The notes: generated by a model not told the origin, from the sequence alone. Shown: positions 12,013 through 23,244, counted from the first letter of the stretch. The stretch is 64,000 bases of DNA from Eumeta japonica (GCA_005406025.1 BGZK01000104.1:496001-560000), one strand, 5' to 3'. Numbers and translations are program-made.

Positions 12013-12285
12013 TGTGACATGGTCTCACTTAGATGTACTGGCGTAGTCGATAATTGTGGAGTTGAACCAGATGTTCTGCAAAGATCTGTTATTGATAAAC
12101 TTAAAGTAATATCATTATGCGACATGGTCTCGTTCAGATCTAGTGTGGTATTCAATAATAGCAGATTTTAACTAGATGTGTTAGATAGGTCTGTTGTTGA
12201 AGAAGAATTATTGTCAGTTAAAGCCGTAAAACTGCTATTAATATCAGTCTGTCGTATCCATCAGAAATACAAATGCACACTATGA
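12013..12285 (+). pseudogene. Broken coding-like segment with a 35-codon tandem duplication
   Basis: Two copies exactly 105 bases apart begin CDMVSLRCTGVVDN (12013) and CDMVSFRSSVVFNN (12118). Both continue with a matching second half (VEPDVLQRSVIDKLK against LDVLDRSVVEEELLS). The frame stays open through both copies except for one TAA at 12169, and ends at TGA 12283. A duplication length divisible by three, with conservation visible at protein level, points to former coding sequence. I do not recognise the protein. A Tc1-like or other transposon origin is not supported by any motif. Confidence 0.45.
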
Positions 12286-12289
12286 ATCG

Positions 12290-12965
12290 GTCTGTCTCTT
12301 TATTTAGCTATCGCATTAATGTCCGGTAAATTCATTTTATACTTCTTAGTATTTAAATAACATAAAATCAAAATTTCAGCCATACGGAAACAATTTCAAT
12401 ATTATTGTTATTTTCTTTTTTAAAATAATGTATGGCATACTATTTCAATAACAAAAATGTCTGGCAATGATAAATTAAATTTTTCCATAGTTCATAAAAG
12501 TAAGCGAAAAATAGAAAAATAAATCTTAAATTGATTTGAACAGGTGATATTTTTTCCTGTATAGGTGGTTCTATATTTGTTTTCAAATTTGGACTATAAT
12601 CACATTTTGTGTATGATGTTTGTATATATATATTTGGATTTATGAATAGCTGCGCCCCGCGATTTCATCCGCAATTTAACTCAAAAGACATTGGAATATT
12701 TCCAAATAATTTAGAATACTTCGGTATAGAAAATATTTTTAGTTATGTATTCCTATGGCGAGGGCTACTGGTGGTGCGAGTGCCACTCTGGAATTATTCA
12801 GATAACGTCGAACGCCAGTTTTCCCGCGGTTATTGCGAGTGCCTGCAACTCCGCTGCACTGCAAAAGCGCGCAGTACCTAGTCAGTTTCCGTGTTTTTAA
12901 ACGTAGGTGTCGCAAATATTGTTTCTGTATATTTTTATAGTGATATATATATGTACTATGGTTTT
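12290..12965. other. No recognised gene; GC-richer patch at 12750-12890
   Basis: Mostly AT-rich. The patch at about 12750-12890 has even base composition and an open frame on the plus strand with no recognisable motif. It may be flank captured by, or the start of, the mariner copy that follows. Confidence 0.45.
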
Positions 12966-12969
12966 AACG

Positions 12970-13965
12970 TTGATCTATCCGAAGAGCAATGCGTGCAACG
13001 GTACAGTCAACGTTTAATAATGAACCTTATCTCGAGCCACTGCGTTTCAATGGTTTAAAGGATTTTGTAATAGACGTAACTCACTTCAAGATGAATATAC
13101 GAAAAGGCCTGTTTCAACAGTCACTCCGGATAATGTCGCCTGTGTTTGTAAAATTATAAAAGATGAGTCTATGCAAGTACCACATGATTCAACTTACTTT
13201 TTGGATTGCTTTCGTAGCGGTGTATAAGGTTTTGCATGATGAATTAAAAATTAAAAAATATATAATTCTTGTCGGGTTCCATTATCTATATCATTTTACA
13301 CGACACAAACAACTCGAGCGTGTAAGGACCAGCGCAGACAGACATTAAAATTATTGAATAAAGGCGGCCACTGTATCATATCTAAAATTATAACAGGTGA
13401 TGAAATGTGCATTTCTTTTTATTACTTGCCTACACATCTGGGAAATAGGGTATGGGTTTATAAAGAAGATTCAGCGCCAACCATCGTCAAGAAAGTACAA
13501 GCAAAAGAAAATGTTACGTATGCCGCATTTTTCAGTACAAGCTTGGTCAAAGCTATTAAATTAAAAGGACAAAAAACTATCTCGGCGGCCAAGTACACGC
13601 AACGCTGATTGTTAGAAGTTCTCCAGACTATGGGAATTAGAGGTTTAACTCTGCACCATGACAACGCATCCTCTCATACCGCTGAATTAACTCTCCACTT
13701 TTGATATAAATGACACTGCAGACCTATAGTATCCGTCTTAATCACCGAATTTCGCAGTGCGCAACTTTTGTTTGCTTTTTAATAAAAAAAAAATAGCATG
13801 ATCACCGTTTCACGCCACAAGAGGATATCGACTTCGCTATTACCGAATATTTTGACTCTATTTCTGTGAACCACTTGCACGATGCTTCCCGTTTGTAAAA
13901 AAATTCGTCTACAGAAGTATACTGATGCTATAGGAGGCTACTTTGAACATATTTAAATCTGGAGT
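12970..13965 (+). mobile_element. Mariner-family DNA transposon, dead copy
   Basis: The transposase reads in pieces through several frames: RATAFQWF and NSLQDE (about 13040-13090), STVTPDNVACVCKII (about 13120), KVLHDELKIKK (about 13225), the first catalytic box IITGDEM (Asp codon 13399-13401), LTLHHDNASSHTAE (second Asp codon 13660-13662) and SPNFAVRNF (about 13745). In the last motif the third catalytic Asp of the mariner DD34D triad is Asn (13763-13765). Stops and frameshifts make it inactive. Terminal inverted repeats were not identified with confidence. The protein pattern is closer to the irritans/cecropia-type mariners than to the copy at 30.8 kb. Position limits are approximate. Confidence 0.85.
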
Positions 13966-14031
13966 GTCTTGCTTGAACATTGAACTTCAGTTCAAAACGG
14001 GCAGCAACACAATCATCGCATTGAACAAATG

Positions 14032-14162
14032 TTATAATACCGTTTTTTCATCTTCATCAACTGCCAATATAACTTCACGTGGACTTTGTGTTCCTAACAA
14101 ATTTTTCATTTCACAGTCCAAAATTTTTGCTGGCTCAGTAGAAACTATACCTACTATGACAT
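14032..14162 (-). pseudogene. Unrecognised coding-like fragment
   Basis: On the minus strand a frame of about 42 codons reads VSTEPAKILDCEMKNLLG then SPREVILAVDEDEKTVL and stops at TAA (14034-14032). The residue choice looks like real protein rather than AT-rich noise. Upstream in another frame is MVTFPVDIETM, so a frameshift near 14165 may have split a longer frame. It directly follows the mariner copy and could be a captured host gene piece or part of another transposon. Not recognised. Confidence 0.3.
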
Positions 14163-14179
14163 TGTTTCAATATCGACCG

Positions 14180-14300
14180 GAAACGTTACCATTATGATCC
14201 CAATCTCGTTACCGCACTCGAATCCGATCCTGGTCTCGTTCTGATTTCAATTCTAGCTTTAATCTAGAGTTCGGTTCTGTCTTCGACTCAATTCCGATAA
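14180..14300 (-). repeat. GATCGGGAT-type minisatellite, reverse block
   Basis: On the plus strand this block shows ATCCCAATCTCGTT, ATCCGATCCTGGTCTCGTT and CAATTCTAGC words. Its reverse complement matches the repeat words of the block at 8440-8650 (GATCGGGAT, GAATTGA, ACGAGACC). A few further words of this type (ATCCCAATCCAGG, CGATCCCAGG) occur at 14750-14800. Confidence 0.6.
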
Positions 14301-14399
14301 AATACTCTTAAGAAAACCTAAAACAAACTATTTTTTTACCGTTATTGACGTGATATCTTATAAATCGATAAACACCGCTAGCACTAACAAAAAAGCATG

Positions 14400-14540
14400 A
14401 CTCATTGTCGCGTTCTGCTTGAACCGAGCGTGCGAGCGAGAGCGCGGAACGAGCGATCTCTCTTCCACTCCATTGACTGATGCGTCCGAGTAGAAGAGAG
14501 ACAGCGGCCGCACACAACCTACACGTGAACTGTTTTGTCA
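14400..14540. promoter_or_regulatory. GC-rich island with GAGA-like words
   Basis: A block of balanced composition in AT-rich flanks, containing GCGAGCGAGAGCGCGG and GAAGAGAGACAGCGGCCGC. Such words resemble GAGA-factor sites in insects. No TATA box or initiator at suitable spacing was found. The role as regulatory DNA is inference from composition only. Confidence 0.25.
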
Positions 14541-14864
14541 ACAGTTTATAAAGTGAAGTGAAAAGTTAATATGGTTTCCATTGTTTATCACAACAATAAT
14601 TGCGGCAAATGATAATAATTCAATTAAATTAATAAAATTATGCAATTTTTCATCAATGTTTTCTTATGACGCTATCACGTAGGTAAAATTATCGCTCATA
14701 AACCGACTTTACAGACAACCATTTTTTTTTATAATATTCCCCACGCTCTTCATCCCAATCCAGGTTGTGCTCAAAATTTCGATCCCAGGCCGATGTTGAA
14801 ATGGGCCCTCCCTTTAACATTGCTGTTACCCATAACCAATTCATATAAGTAAGGAATTTACTTA

Positions 14865-14912
14865 CTTACATACATATTACTTTACATACATATTACTTTA
14901 CATACATATTAC
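14865..14912. repeat. Tandem repeat, 3 x 16 bp
   Basis: Three copies of TTTACATACATATTAC (the first with C at position 1), at 14865-14880, 14881-14896 and 14897-14912. The last two are identical. The block is flanked by short complementary words TTACTTACTTA and TAGTAAGTAAG, so the locus can also fold as a hairpin. Confidence 0.95.
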
Positions 14913-14919
14913 TATTAGT

Positions 14920-16195
14920 AAGTAAGTCATGTAAGCGAGCAAAAGTTGGTATCTTTATAAATCATAGTCTATATTTTATTGTGACGTATAAGCTGTATAA
15001 ATGTAAAGTTCTACCTAATTTAGTTAGTTGTCAAAGTGGTAACACATCCAAAGTTTCACATTTATAATATCAGTTAAATTAAACGCTATATTCTACATAT
15101 CATAATTTTATTTATCGAAGTATATATGTATAGTGACATCAGACTGCACCTCTGTAAGTCAGGTCTGTCTATCTCCATGGCAGCCAACTTGAAGACTAGC
15201 TAATTATTTAAATATTTTTATAGCATATAGTGACTTTTGTTGGTTAAATATAATAGAATTACGATATCGCAGAATTTAATGTAGAACTGTATAAGGCCGA
15301 CATGTTTTATATTATGTCTATGGAGCAGTTATACTAGTGCACGCAAAGACATCTGTCCAAGCAGCAATTATTGTCAACTTTCTTGACGAAAATCATGACA
15401 GCTCATTTCCTACACGTAATAGAGTAATGCTAAAATTTACCATTGTAAGTTATTTGAATAGATTAGTGAAATTTAAATGATCTATATAAATTTATACTGT
15501 ACCTCAATAATAAGGCTATCATATAAAAATTAGTTTTCAATTCCGACGTGTAGTTCCAGAGAGTAGCGCTTTCAAACAATCAAACTGTTCAAGCTTTACA
15601 CACTAGTATAAATGAAAACTGTAATAATTTATCTGTCATATTTGTAATAAAGGATATTTAACTAACTGACGATGTAATCATTATAAAGGGCATAAGAGTA
15701 AATTATATAAAGTGAACGAAGTGGATTTAAATTATTTTATAAGGTATCTTTAGCATGAAATAATTAAAATATTGTCCATATATATCAAAATTTCATGGTA
15801 ATGATAAGAAGTTGGCTTTAATGTGTGCCGTTTTGGGTTCGAGTACTATGAGTAATAAAATTACAAAATTGTTTCCTTTTTTCGTATGTCAATGTCGTGC
15901 TTCTAGTATGCCGCATTACAAAAAAATTACAAAGCAATTTTTATTTAGCCGCTTAGCCTGAGTGTGTGAAGATAAAGGCAAAATAAATACGACGTTGCAG
16001 GGCATGGTAGTACATTTGATATATTTCAATACCATGCACCGTTTACATTTCGATTCTGATTCTCCTTTCTAAGTGTTCTAACCTAACGGACTTTATTAAT
16101 CGTATATTTCATAAAAGAAATAACTACTACATTAGGATAAAAGAACTCTTAGAATTGAAATTCATTGGAACAATGATTTAAAAAATAGTTCATAG
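14920..16195. other. AT-rich stretch, nothing recognised
   Basis: No coding-like segment or repeat boundary seen. A tRNA-like word GGGTTCGAGTA at about 15836 was examined and has no matching A box. Confidence 0.55.
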
Positions 16196-16219
16196 GTGCA
16201 ATATCCGATTTTCATAAAA

Positions 16220-16400
16220 TATGCCCCCTCGAAAGCCAACACATAGCGGGCGACTCTGAGCCGGGTCGCAGTGCGCGTCCATTAAAACTGATAAGCCCTT
16301 AATGCAAATTGAAAGCGGTGGGCGTGAAACAAGCTGGCCGGCCGCGCGACGACAGCGCTCTACGCGCGCTACGGTCATGTGCATGCAGTGTTGGAGAAGA
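16220..16400. promoter_or_regulatory. GC-rich island with a POU octamer
   Basis: A sharply GC-richer block (GGGCGACTCTGAGCCGGGTC through GGCCGGCCGCGCGACG). It contains a perfect octamer ATGCAAAT at 16302-16309 next to ATTAAAA and CTTAATG homeodomain-type words. Minus- and plus-strand frames that cross it have no recognisable protein. Candidate conserved regulatory element; no experimental support. Confidence 0.3.
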
Positions 16401-16404
16401 AAAA

Positions 16405-16985
16405 AAATATTTGACAAAACGAATTCAATTTTTTCTAAACAATAATTTTTTAGGATCGTTGTCAAACTATTTCGATATTTATGGGATGTATTTGTATTAA
16501 TCATTACTGTGAAGCATTGCACTTTCATTACAAATAATAATGTATTTGATAATGAATTGAAATTACTTACATCAAATGAAATACTCTACATTGGTTATAA
16601 CCGGTTATATTAAATTTCAAACAGCTCTAAATTGTTACTTTATTAAAAATAAAATGTTATTGAATGAACTGTATGGACAATAAAATATCGTAATATTTAA
16701 TGATGTGAAATGGTTCGACGATAAACTTGAATAAAAAACCAAAATGAAACTTAATCAGCTCAGTTTGATAGAAGGCAAAGTATAAATATTTTGATCTAAT
16801 ACCACGTTGTATTCAAAAGAAAAGATTTACGGATTTTAAGTGATTTAAAATATTAGTATATAAATGTATTTATTGCATACCATTATATTAAAAAAAAAAA
16901 CTTTTATAATGCTCGATAAAGGCCATGTTGATACTGAGTAATAAAATAATATGTATTGTATATTATGAAATTTTTCATGTTTTTT
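16405..16985. other. AT-rich stretch, nothing recognised
   Basis: Low-complexity AT-rich DNA without coding or repeat structure I can support. Confidence 0.55.
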
Positions 16986-16989
16986 CATG

Positions 16990-17150
16990 GATGCACAATG
17001 GAAGAAGAGTGCACCTCATTTCGACGCACGCACATCACTAGTATTGATGGTGGATCTATAACCCGTACCGAGCTAACGGTTATTATAATAACCACGGCGC
17101 TGCAGCTACACCCCGCTCCACTCCAAAACTTTAAAGCCGCGTGAAGCGCA
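16990..17150. promoter_or_regulatory. Short GC-richer island
   Basis: Balanced composition between AT-rich flanks, including ATAACCCGTACCGAGCTAAC and CCACGGCGCTGCAGC. No specific motif stands out. Listed as a candidate non-coding conserved block on composition only. Confidence 0.2.
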
Positions 17151-17159
17151 TCCTATTCA

Positions 17160-17815
17160 ACTCTAGAAGATACCACTCAGAAGTTAGTAAAAATAAGCTT
17201 GAGGTAGGTAGGCAGTTGGGTTATTATTTTAATAAAAAACATGCTTAAAGTGGAAATCGTACTCCCGGGTTCAGCAGTAACCGTGGCAACGAACCAAACG
17301 AAATTCGCAATTGTTTTAAGTCTCAGTTTTGAACCGGGTACGAGGTTACTTCCTACAAAAAGAAAATATGAATCGAAAATAAAATAATTTCTTACAAAAA
17401 AAAAAACAATAACTCTCCAAAAATCTATTAAAATAATTAGGCGTTTTTGGAGTCCATGGCAGCTGAAAATTTGAGAGATGCTGTTCTGTCTGCTTTCGTC
17501 ATTTGATATCCTTTTACTCAATATAATTCACGTTTCATAATCATGTTTATGAATATTTTCTCAGCCTTACTTTCGCTGACAACGATTCCAAATACGTCTA
17601 ATTAAATTTTTTTTTTATTGTATATAATTTATAAGTCAATGCCTATTTGAAGTTTAAAGTTAAATTAGACTTTTTTGCTGGTGCATTAAAATAAGTGTTA
17701 ATATAATTTACCAAGCGTTTTAGAGTTTTATACAGAGAAACTGAGAAACCAGTTGCGACAACAAATTTTCTAGTGAGACTGATAATTATTGTATAGTCAT
17801 TTTTACCTGTAGTAC
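17160..17815. other. No recognised gene
   Basis: AT-rich with a moderately GC-rich patch at about 17250-17350. The minus-strand frame 17177-17521 is 114 codons but has no protein motif and biased composition. Treated as chance. Confidence 0.5.
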
Positions 17816-17819
17816 AATT

Positions 17820-18335
17820 GCCCAAGCATGCTTGGCTTTACATAATGGAGTCCCGATTCCTACGCTTATGTACGGTAGTGAAAGCTGCGAATGGCAGAAG
17901 AAAAATGAAAGTAGAATCAATGCAGTGGAGATGCGATCGCAGCGTAGTATATGTGGAGTGTCTTGTAAAGACAGATGTAGAAACAGTGATGTTTGAGAGC
18001 AGTGCGATTTGAAGGAAGATGTAGTGACTGGAGTAGAAAGAGGTATATTGCGGTGGTCTGGCCAAAGGATGAATTAAAGTAGACTAACAAAACAAATCTA
18101 TGGAAATATTGATGGAAAGGTCAATAAGAGTCGCCCTAGAAAATCCTACGCAGACCATATTGGTGGCATATTAAAAAGGGCCAAATTTTAAGCACCCGAA
18201 ACCGACGAGCTTGCGTGAAAATATTGATGGATGTCAGTGACGCAAGAGAGATACGCAAAGATCGTACGTACCATGTAGAAATCTATAGTCTCTGCCTACC
18301 CTTCTGGAAAATAGGCGTGAGTTTACGTTATTATT
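17820..18335 (+). mobile_element. LINE 3' end (non-LTR retrotransposon), copy 1 of 4
   Basis: The C-terminal part of a reverse transcriptase can be read across frames: PIPTLMYGSES (about 17848), KNESRINAVEM, DRCRNSDV (about 17970), LKEDVVTGVERG (about 18015), SYADHIGGILK (about 18150) and SIVSAYPSGK near the end. Stops and small frameshifts break it. Copies of the same 3' end lie at 22872-23240 (minus), 52548-52715 and 62330-62775. All four end at nearly the same point, just after TAGGCGTGAGTTTA or variants, as expected for 5'-truncated LINEs. The family is one I know from Lepidoptera, but its clade (RTE or R4-like) is uncertain. Confidence 0.85.
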
Positions 18336-18339
18336 ACAA

Positions 18340-19390
18340 CTACGTAAAACGTCGTGTACGTCGATGGATTTACGAAACCTTTAAGTTTACCGATGTTTTC
18401 CCAACTCACTGGAAAATGAGAAAACGCCAGTACCGGTAATCTAAGCTGCTTTTCTATGTAATCAAAAAACTAATCAATGGTTTTGACAAAAAAAGGCGCT
18501 TAGGTACAAATCTCTATGAATATAATGCAATATAAATAACCGAAAAACGCTATCAAGTTTTTGGAAAATAACACAAAATCCATTAAGAACCTATATCGAT
18601 GACAATTTCATAAACATTAAACAGTGCATTTCCCATCATAAAAAAACATATGGAACCTCAAGATATGGTTTAATAGTTTACTACTGTCTAAACGATTCAA
18701 ATCGGTGAAGCCTTTAGAGCGAAATCCTTGAAATCGTAATAAAATACACACATAAAACGAATATAGGATCTCCTCTTTTTACAAACTTGAAGTCGGCTTA
18801 TAAAGTAAGTTATAAAGTATTCAAGTAAATGACATGGTATAAGTAAAGGACAAATCAGATCTGCGCTAAATCAGATTCACTGTAGACTTAAGGCTAAAGG
18901 CCCTTAATAGAATAAAACCAATGTTAATTTTGGGGAATCGTAAAATTCCATAGTTTCAATGGATGCCTCGTGCAGTAGTACGTTCGTGTACGAGCTACAT
19001 TTGTTCAACTAGTTTGTTTGATCACAAACAATATTCAATATACATACAATCAATTGTAAAACCGTAAAAGGCTGTCTATTATCGATTCAAAATATAGACT
19101 TAACCTGATTTGTACAAAGTCTTATGGATGGTTAAATTTTACAATAATCGAGAATTCTTTTTACCTAAACAACTTTTTTATCTTAAAGAAACTACGGGCT
19201 GCGTCGGGAACGAGTATAATAAAAGCTTGAAAATGTATGAGGTAACATGTTTTGTGAACAGGACCATGGCATTCGGACAATTTCGTGTTTATGTTAGAAA
19301 CAATTTTTTTTTTTACTTAGATTTTCAAAATTGAAAATCCAAAACAACCACGAACCCGTATCATTCTCACCAGCCGGTTCGGTATAGAAA
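18340..19390. other. No recognised gene
   Basis: AT-rich. The 74-codon plus-strand frame at 19110-19334 has no motif and a non-ATG start. No repeat boundary identified. Confidence 0.5.
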
Positions 19391-19399
19391 AATTAGTGC

Positions 19400-19800
19400 A
19401 ACATATTTACGACCATACGTTATACGTGTCCTACACGCCTTCGACCATTGTATGTGTCCGCTTCGGCTCTCATAATGGATTTTCGCGCTCTAATACAATC
19501 TTCTCGACTAATGTTTCAAACAATGCCGCTGCATAAACAGACGGCTTTAGCCACATAAACTGCACTAGCGTTATCTAAAACCGTCACGGCAAGCGCACGT
19601 GATTCCCGACAATCCCATTAAAGGAAGATACACACGAAAGCTCTTAGCTTTCAAGTTCAGTATTGAATTTATATATTCAGGTCTTCGCCAACTTTTAACT
19701 GGTAAACTTATACGATAAGTGTCTGCGGCCGTCGTTTCCGATACGGGATAGAGCTAATCTTCGCACTGTTTTTCCGCAACGTGGAAATCCATTATTTCAA
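19400..19800. promoter_or_regulatory. GC-richer island of about 400 bp
   Basis: Even composition over some 400 bases with no frame of note. Contains forkhead-type words (GCATAAACAGACG, about 19530), an E-box CACGTG (about 19599), and CATAATGGATTTTCG. The length and word complexity make it one of the better candidates in the window for a conserved non-coding element. Role inferred only. Confidence 0.3.
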
Positions 19801-19804
19801 TCGA

Positions 19805-22340
19805 ATACCATTAATAGGGTAATTGATAATACAAATTATGACGTTGGTAATGAAATATTAAAATAGTACAAATAGAAGACAATATCTTTATAATGGCCTT
19901 TCTGTCTAAACAGAAGACACAAATATATTGATTTTTGTTCTGCAAGAACTTCATATTTTTAGCTCAAAAAAAAAAACCAGAATTATCCAATTAAAGAAGA
20001 TAAATTATGTTCGAATTTAACACTTGAGAACAACACAATATTTTAAAAATTTACATTTTCCAAGTCGTTTGCAGAAACTTTTCACTCAAGAAGATTCTAT
20101 ATCTTCTTATTTATATTTGTGCATATATAGATTTTACTCTTTAGAATACCAGATAAATACGCAATATCACGCAAATATCGTAGGTAGCTATAGTAAGCAT
20201 AACGTATGCCAACTGGCTTATTTTCTATTCAGGCTCAATCTTCTGCAGGCTGAGGCACATTGCTATCATTTATATTTCTCGAAACAATTGGAAATATTTA
20301 GACATGTTGTTTTAGGTAGTATTTAAGAATAAGGAAACGATTCTTCACACAGCTGATTGAAAGAAAAACTACGGAAGCTGCTAGGGAGAACAGCCCTTTT
20401 TCAAAAGAACCGTAATCTAAACGATATATGAAAACTTAATTAATTTGGCTCTTTTCTTTTACGCGAGTATCAAGATCAACGAGTACGATAAATTACTCTC
20501 CAATTAGACGTTATTGAGAGAGACGGCAATAGAAAAGTGGGAAAAGGAGAAAAACTGAGGACGAGAAGGGACGGTAAAAAAGGGACTGTACACTGCCGAA
20601 CTAAGCACAAACTTTCCAAGTTTACAACCTTAATTAAATTCCCCCAGAGGGAAAAACACCCTCTTGAATTATTGCCACAAATCCCTCCTCAGAAACATTT
20701 GAATAATAATGTCATTACAACGAAATAACAACTACTTTGCTTTTTTTATTAAAACTTTTTTACGTTCTTTTTCGATGAAGCTGTGATATTGTGTTTGTTA
20801 GGGTTTAAATTTGGAGAATTCGGAGGGTCGCAGCTGTTATCAGTGAAAATTTAGTCGTACAAGTGTTTGGAACATGAAAACAAAACATTTTAATATATTA
20901 AAAAAAAAAAACATTTTAATTCCAAATAAAGCTGATAGCGTCTTTATCCATAACGACATGAAATACACCTGAAAATAATTCACTGATTACTTTAAAGCTA
21001 AATCTATTGCTGTAAATTTATATTAAACACAATGCCAAATGTATCGGGGCACTTAGGCATTACACATCCAGACACATCGCGACATTCCAAACTTGCGGTC
21101 CTGGACGTAGTAGGGTATGTATAACTAAATAGGCAATAAATAAAAAGCTGTTCTTCCTTCATTCCTATTCATAACGTTAATGTAGTATATGCTACAATTT
21201 CCACTGCATCCACTATAATAGAATGTGCCGCTGAAATGGTTTGTTTGTATAATTGTTACGCTTTTATGACAGAACGGTTCGACCGATTTCCATGAAATGT
21301 TACATACACATAGGTTACTGTTTGTTCTAATATTACATATCATCATTATCATGTACTTCAGAAATACTTACAAATAATACAAAATAGAGTAGCTTCTCGC
21401 CAGAATCTGAAATTGGATTATAAACTGATATGTAGGAATTTATTCTAGGCAGATATAAGTGGCCCAAGTTATAAGCTAAAACGTAAGTACCATCAAAGGA
21501 CAGCTATTAGTAACCATGCGTACGAAGCCATTACCATTCATAGCCACTTTTTTATATAGATGGTTGATGTTATGAAATGAAAAAAATGGATTTGTACTTG
21601 AAAATTAGGATTTATATTACCATTAGATCTTGGTCGATTCTCACTATCGACAGTTCTCAATGTTTTTACAAAGAAAATGCCACTCATATGTACTTCAACA
21701 GCAAAACTAGATTATGGTTCAAACATTTCATCACTCTCTCTATATCTAGAGAGACAATCTCTAGAGTTATATTAAGAACAATTTAAAAAAGGCATGATGC
21801 AAGAGGTATCGGAGAAAAAGGCTGGTACATTACAATAGCGTAAATAGAAAGACCTAGTTAGAAGGAAAAAAATTAAAATACTTGCGAAAAACGTCATCAT
21901 CAATCAGTCCATGTAACATCATGCGTATGATTCAACTTTAAAGATCTAACTTTTCCGATTCATGATCAGCTTGCTGGATGAAAATAAGCCCATAACAGGA
22001 GAACCAATTTATATTACGATTTCGTGATTTATACAGTATACAAAGTTTACGAAAAGAACCGATTTTACAACGTTCAGAAATTCCACAACAATTTCTTATC
22101 AATGCTTCGCTTGTGCCAAAACTGAGAGGGAAACTTTTTGTTGGATAAATAACAGACTGTCTTGTAAAGGGTCAAATATTACTAATCAATTCAATAATTT
22201 TGAAGAATTTAATACAAATTAAGACTTCATTTGGGAAGGGAAATTAAGCACGAGAGATTTATGAATAGGCTTTAAATTTTTTTTCACATTACGTGGAAGT
22301 TAAGTATTACAGCACACGATCGCACTGCGAAATGTTGTGC
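19805..22340. other. Long AT-rich stretch without recognised genes
   Basis: Contains a plus-strand 63-codon frame at 20537-20728, lysine-rich and without motifs, and a short repeat-like fragment at 21215-21325 listed separately. Nothing else supportable. Confidence 0.5.
21215..21325 (+). repeat. Probable fragment of a dispersed insect repeat
   Basis: The words GACAGAACGGTTCGACCGATT and CATGAAATGTTACATACACAT (each read within this span) resemble the tail of widespread lepidopteran non-coding repeats with the pattern ACCGATTT..ATGAAA..T..ACACA. Boundaries are unclear and the assignment is from memory of the pattern. Confidence 0.35.
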
Positions 22341-22348
22341 CGCCAACA

Positions 22349-22408
22349 TTAAAATAACATGTAGCTAATGTTACATGTTATTTTAATCGTACTGTAATTA
22401 GTACGATT
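22349..22408. repeat. Twin adjacent hairpins, both perfect
   Basis: Hairpin 1: TTAAAATAACATGTA (22349-22363) and its exact reverse complement (22372-22386) with an 8-nt loop. Hairpin 2: AATCGTAC (22385-22392) and GTACGATT (22401-22408), also with an 8-nt loop. The two share two bases. No tRNA or known RNA fold is matched. It could be the end of a small transposon or a cruciform-forming site. Confidence 0.9.
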
Positions 22409-22559
22409 TAATTTTATGGAGGAAAAGGACTCTTGATTGTATTCAGTAAAACAGCTAATAACTACATGAAGTGGGTGAGTTAATTGTCAACACGATTATT
22501 GTCATATACTTATATATATGTAATATCCTAATAAAATCCTAATTGCTTTTTTCATCGAT

Positions 22560-22790
22560 TCGTTTGTTTTCACGCCGGCGGTCAACGCCGGGCGCAACGA
22601 AAGGCACATGCGCACGTCGCAGTTTAAATATCCCCGCCGCGGCGCTGCATTTCTCACTCGACCGGCGCACGTTGCAAGGTGTAAGTCTAGTGTATCTCGT
22701 AGCGAAGCGGCGCGCGAAGCATGTTGTGGACAGGCGATGACTTGTGCGATGCAACGTTCGATTATTTAGTTCGTAATTTCTACGGACGTG
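22560..22790 (+). promoter_or_regulatory. GC-rich promoter-like island
   Basis: A CpG-rich block. TTTAAATA at 22623-22630 is followed by CTCACTCG with A at 22656, the spacing of a TATA box and initiator (TCACTC is a near match to insect TCAKTY). GGTGTAAGTC at about 22679-22688 is a good splice donor context. This could be a core promoter with a very short non-coding first exon. No downstream exon is identified, so the call stays tentative. Confidence 0.3.
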
Positions 22791-22871
22791 CGATACTTCT
22801 TTTGAAAACTGCTTTTCTTGTTAGGCATATACGTTGTAGGTCGCCACAATTTAAATAATATTTTATATAAT

Positions 22872-23240
22872 TCTATAAACTCACGCCTATTTGCCAGAAG
22901 AGTAGGCAGAGAATACAGATTTCCACATGGTACGATTTTGCATCACTGACATCGACCAATCTTTTCATATAAAGTTGTCGGTTTCGTTTCGCTTAAATCT
23001 TAGCCTTTTTAATATGTCACCAATTTGGTCTTAATAGGATTTTGTAGGACAACCCTTGCCGACCTTTCCATAACAAATATTCACTCTATAGATTTGTTTT
23101 GTAAGTCTACTTTCATTCATCCTTTCCAGATGGCCAAACCACCGCAAAGTACTTTTTTGTACTCTAATAATATATCTTCTTTCAAACCACACCAATCTTT
23201 GGCATCACTGTTTCTAAATCTATCTTTCAAAAACACTACA
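22872..23240 (-). mobile_element. LINE 3' end, copy 2 of 4, minus strand
   Basis: The reverse complement reads the same C-terminal reverse transcriptase segments as the copy at 17820-18335: LRWFGHLERMNESRLTKQIY (with a frame break), then KVGKGCPTKSY and an ending with TCTGGCAAATAGGCGTGAGT. The plus-strand frame over this region (23025-23267) is only its shadow. Several substitutions break the frame. Confidence 0.85.
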
Positions 23241-23244
23241 TTTT

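Noticed and set aside
15832..15846. GGGTTCGAGTA as a possible tRNA arm
   Set aside because: Lacks the conserved closing bases and an A box upstream.
17177..17521. Minus-strand open frame of 114 codons
   Set aside because: Low-complexity Phe/Ile/Leu-rich sequence in AT-rich DNA; no domain and no supporting signals.
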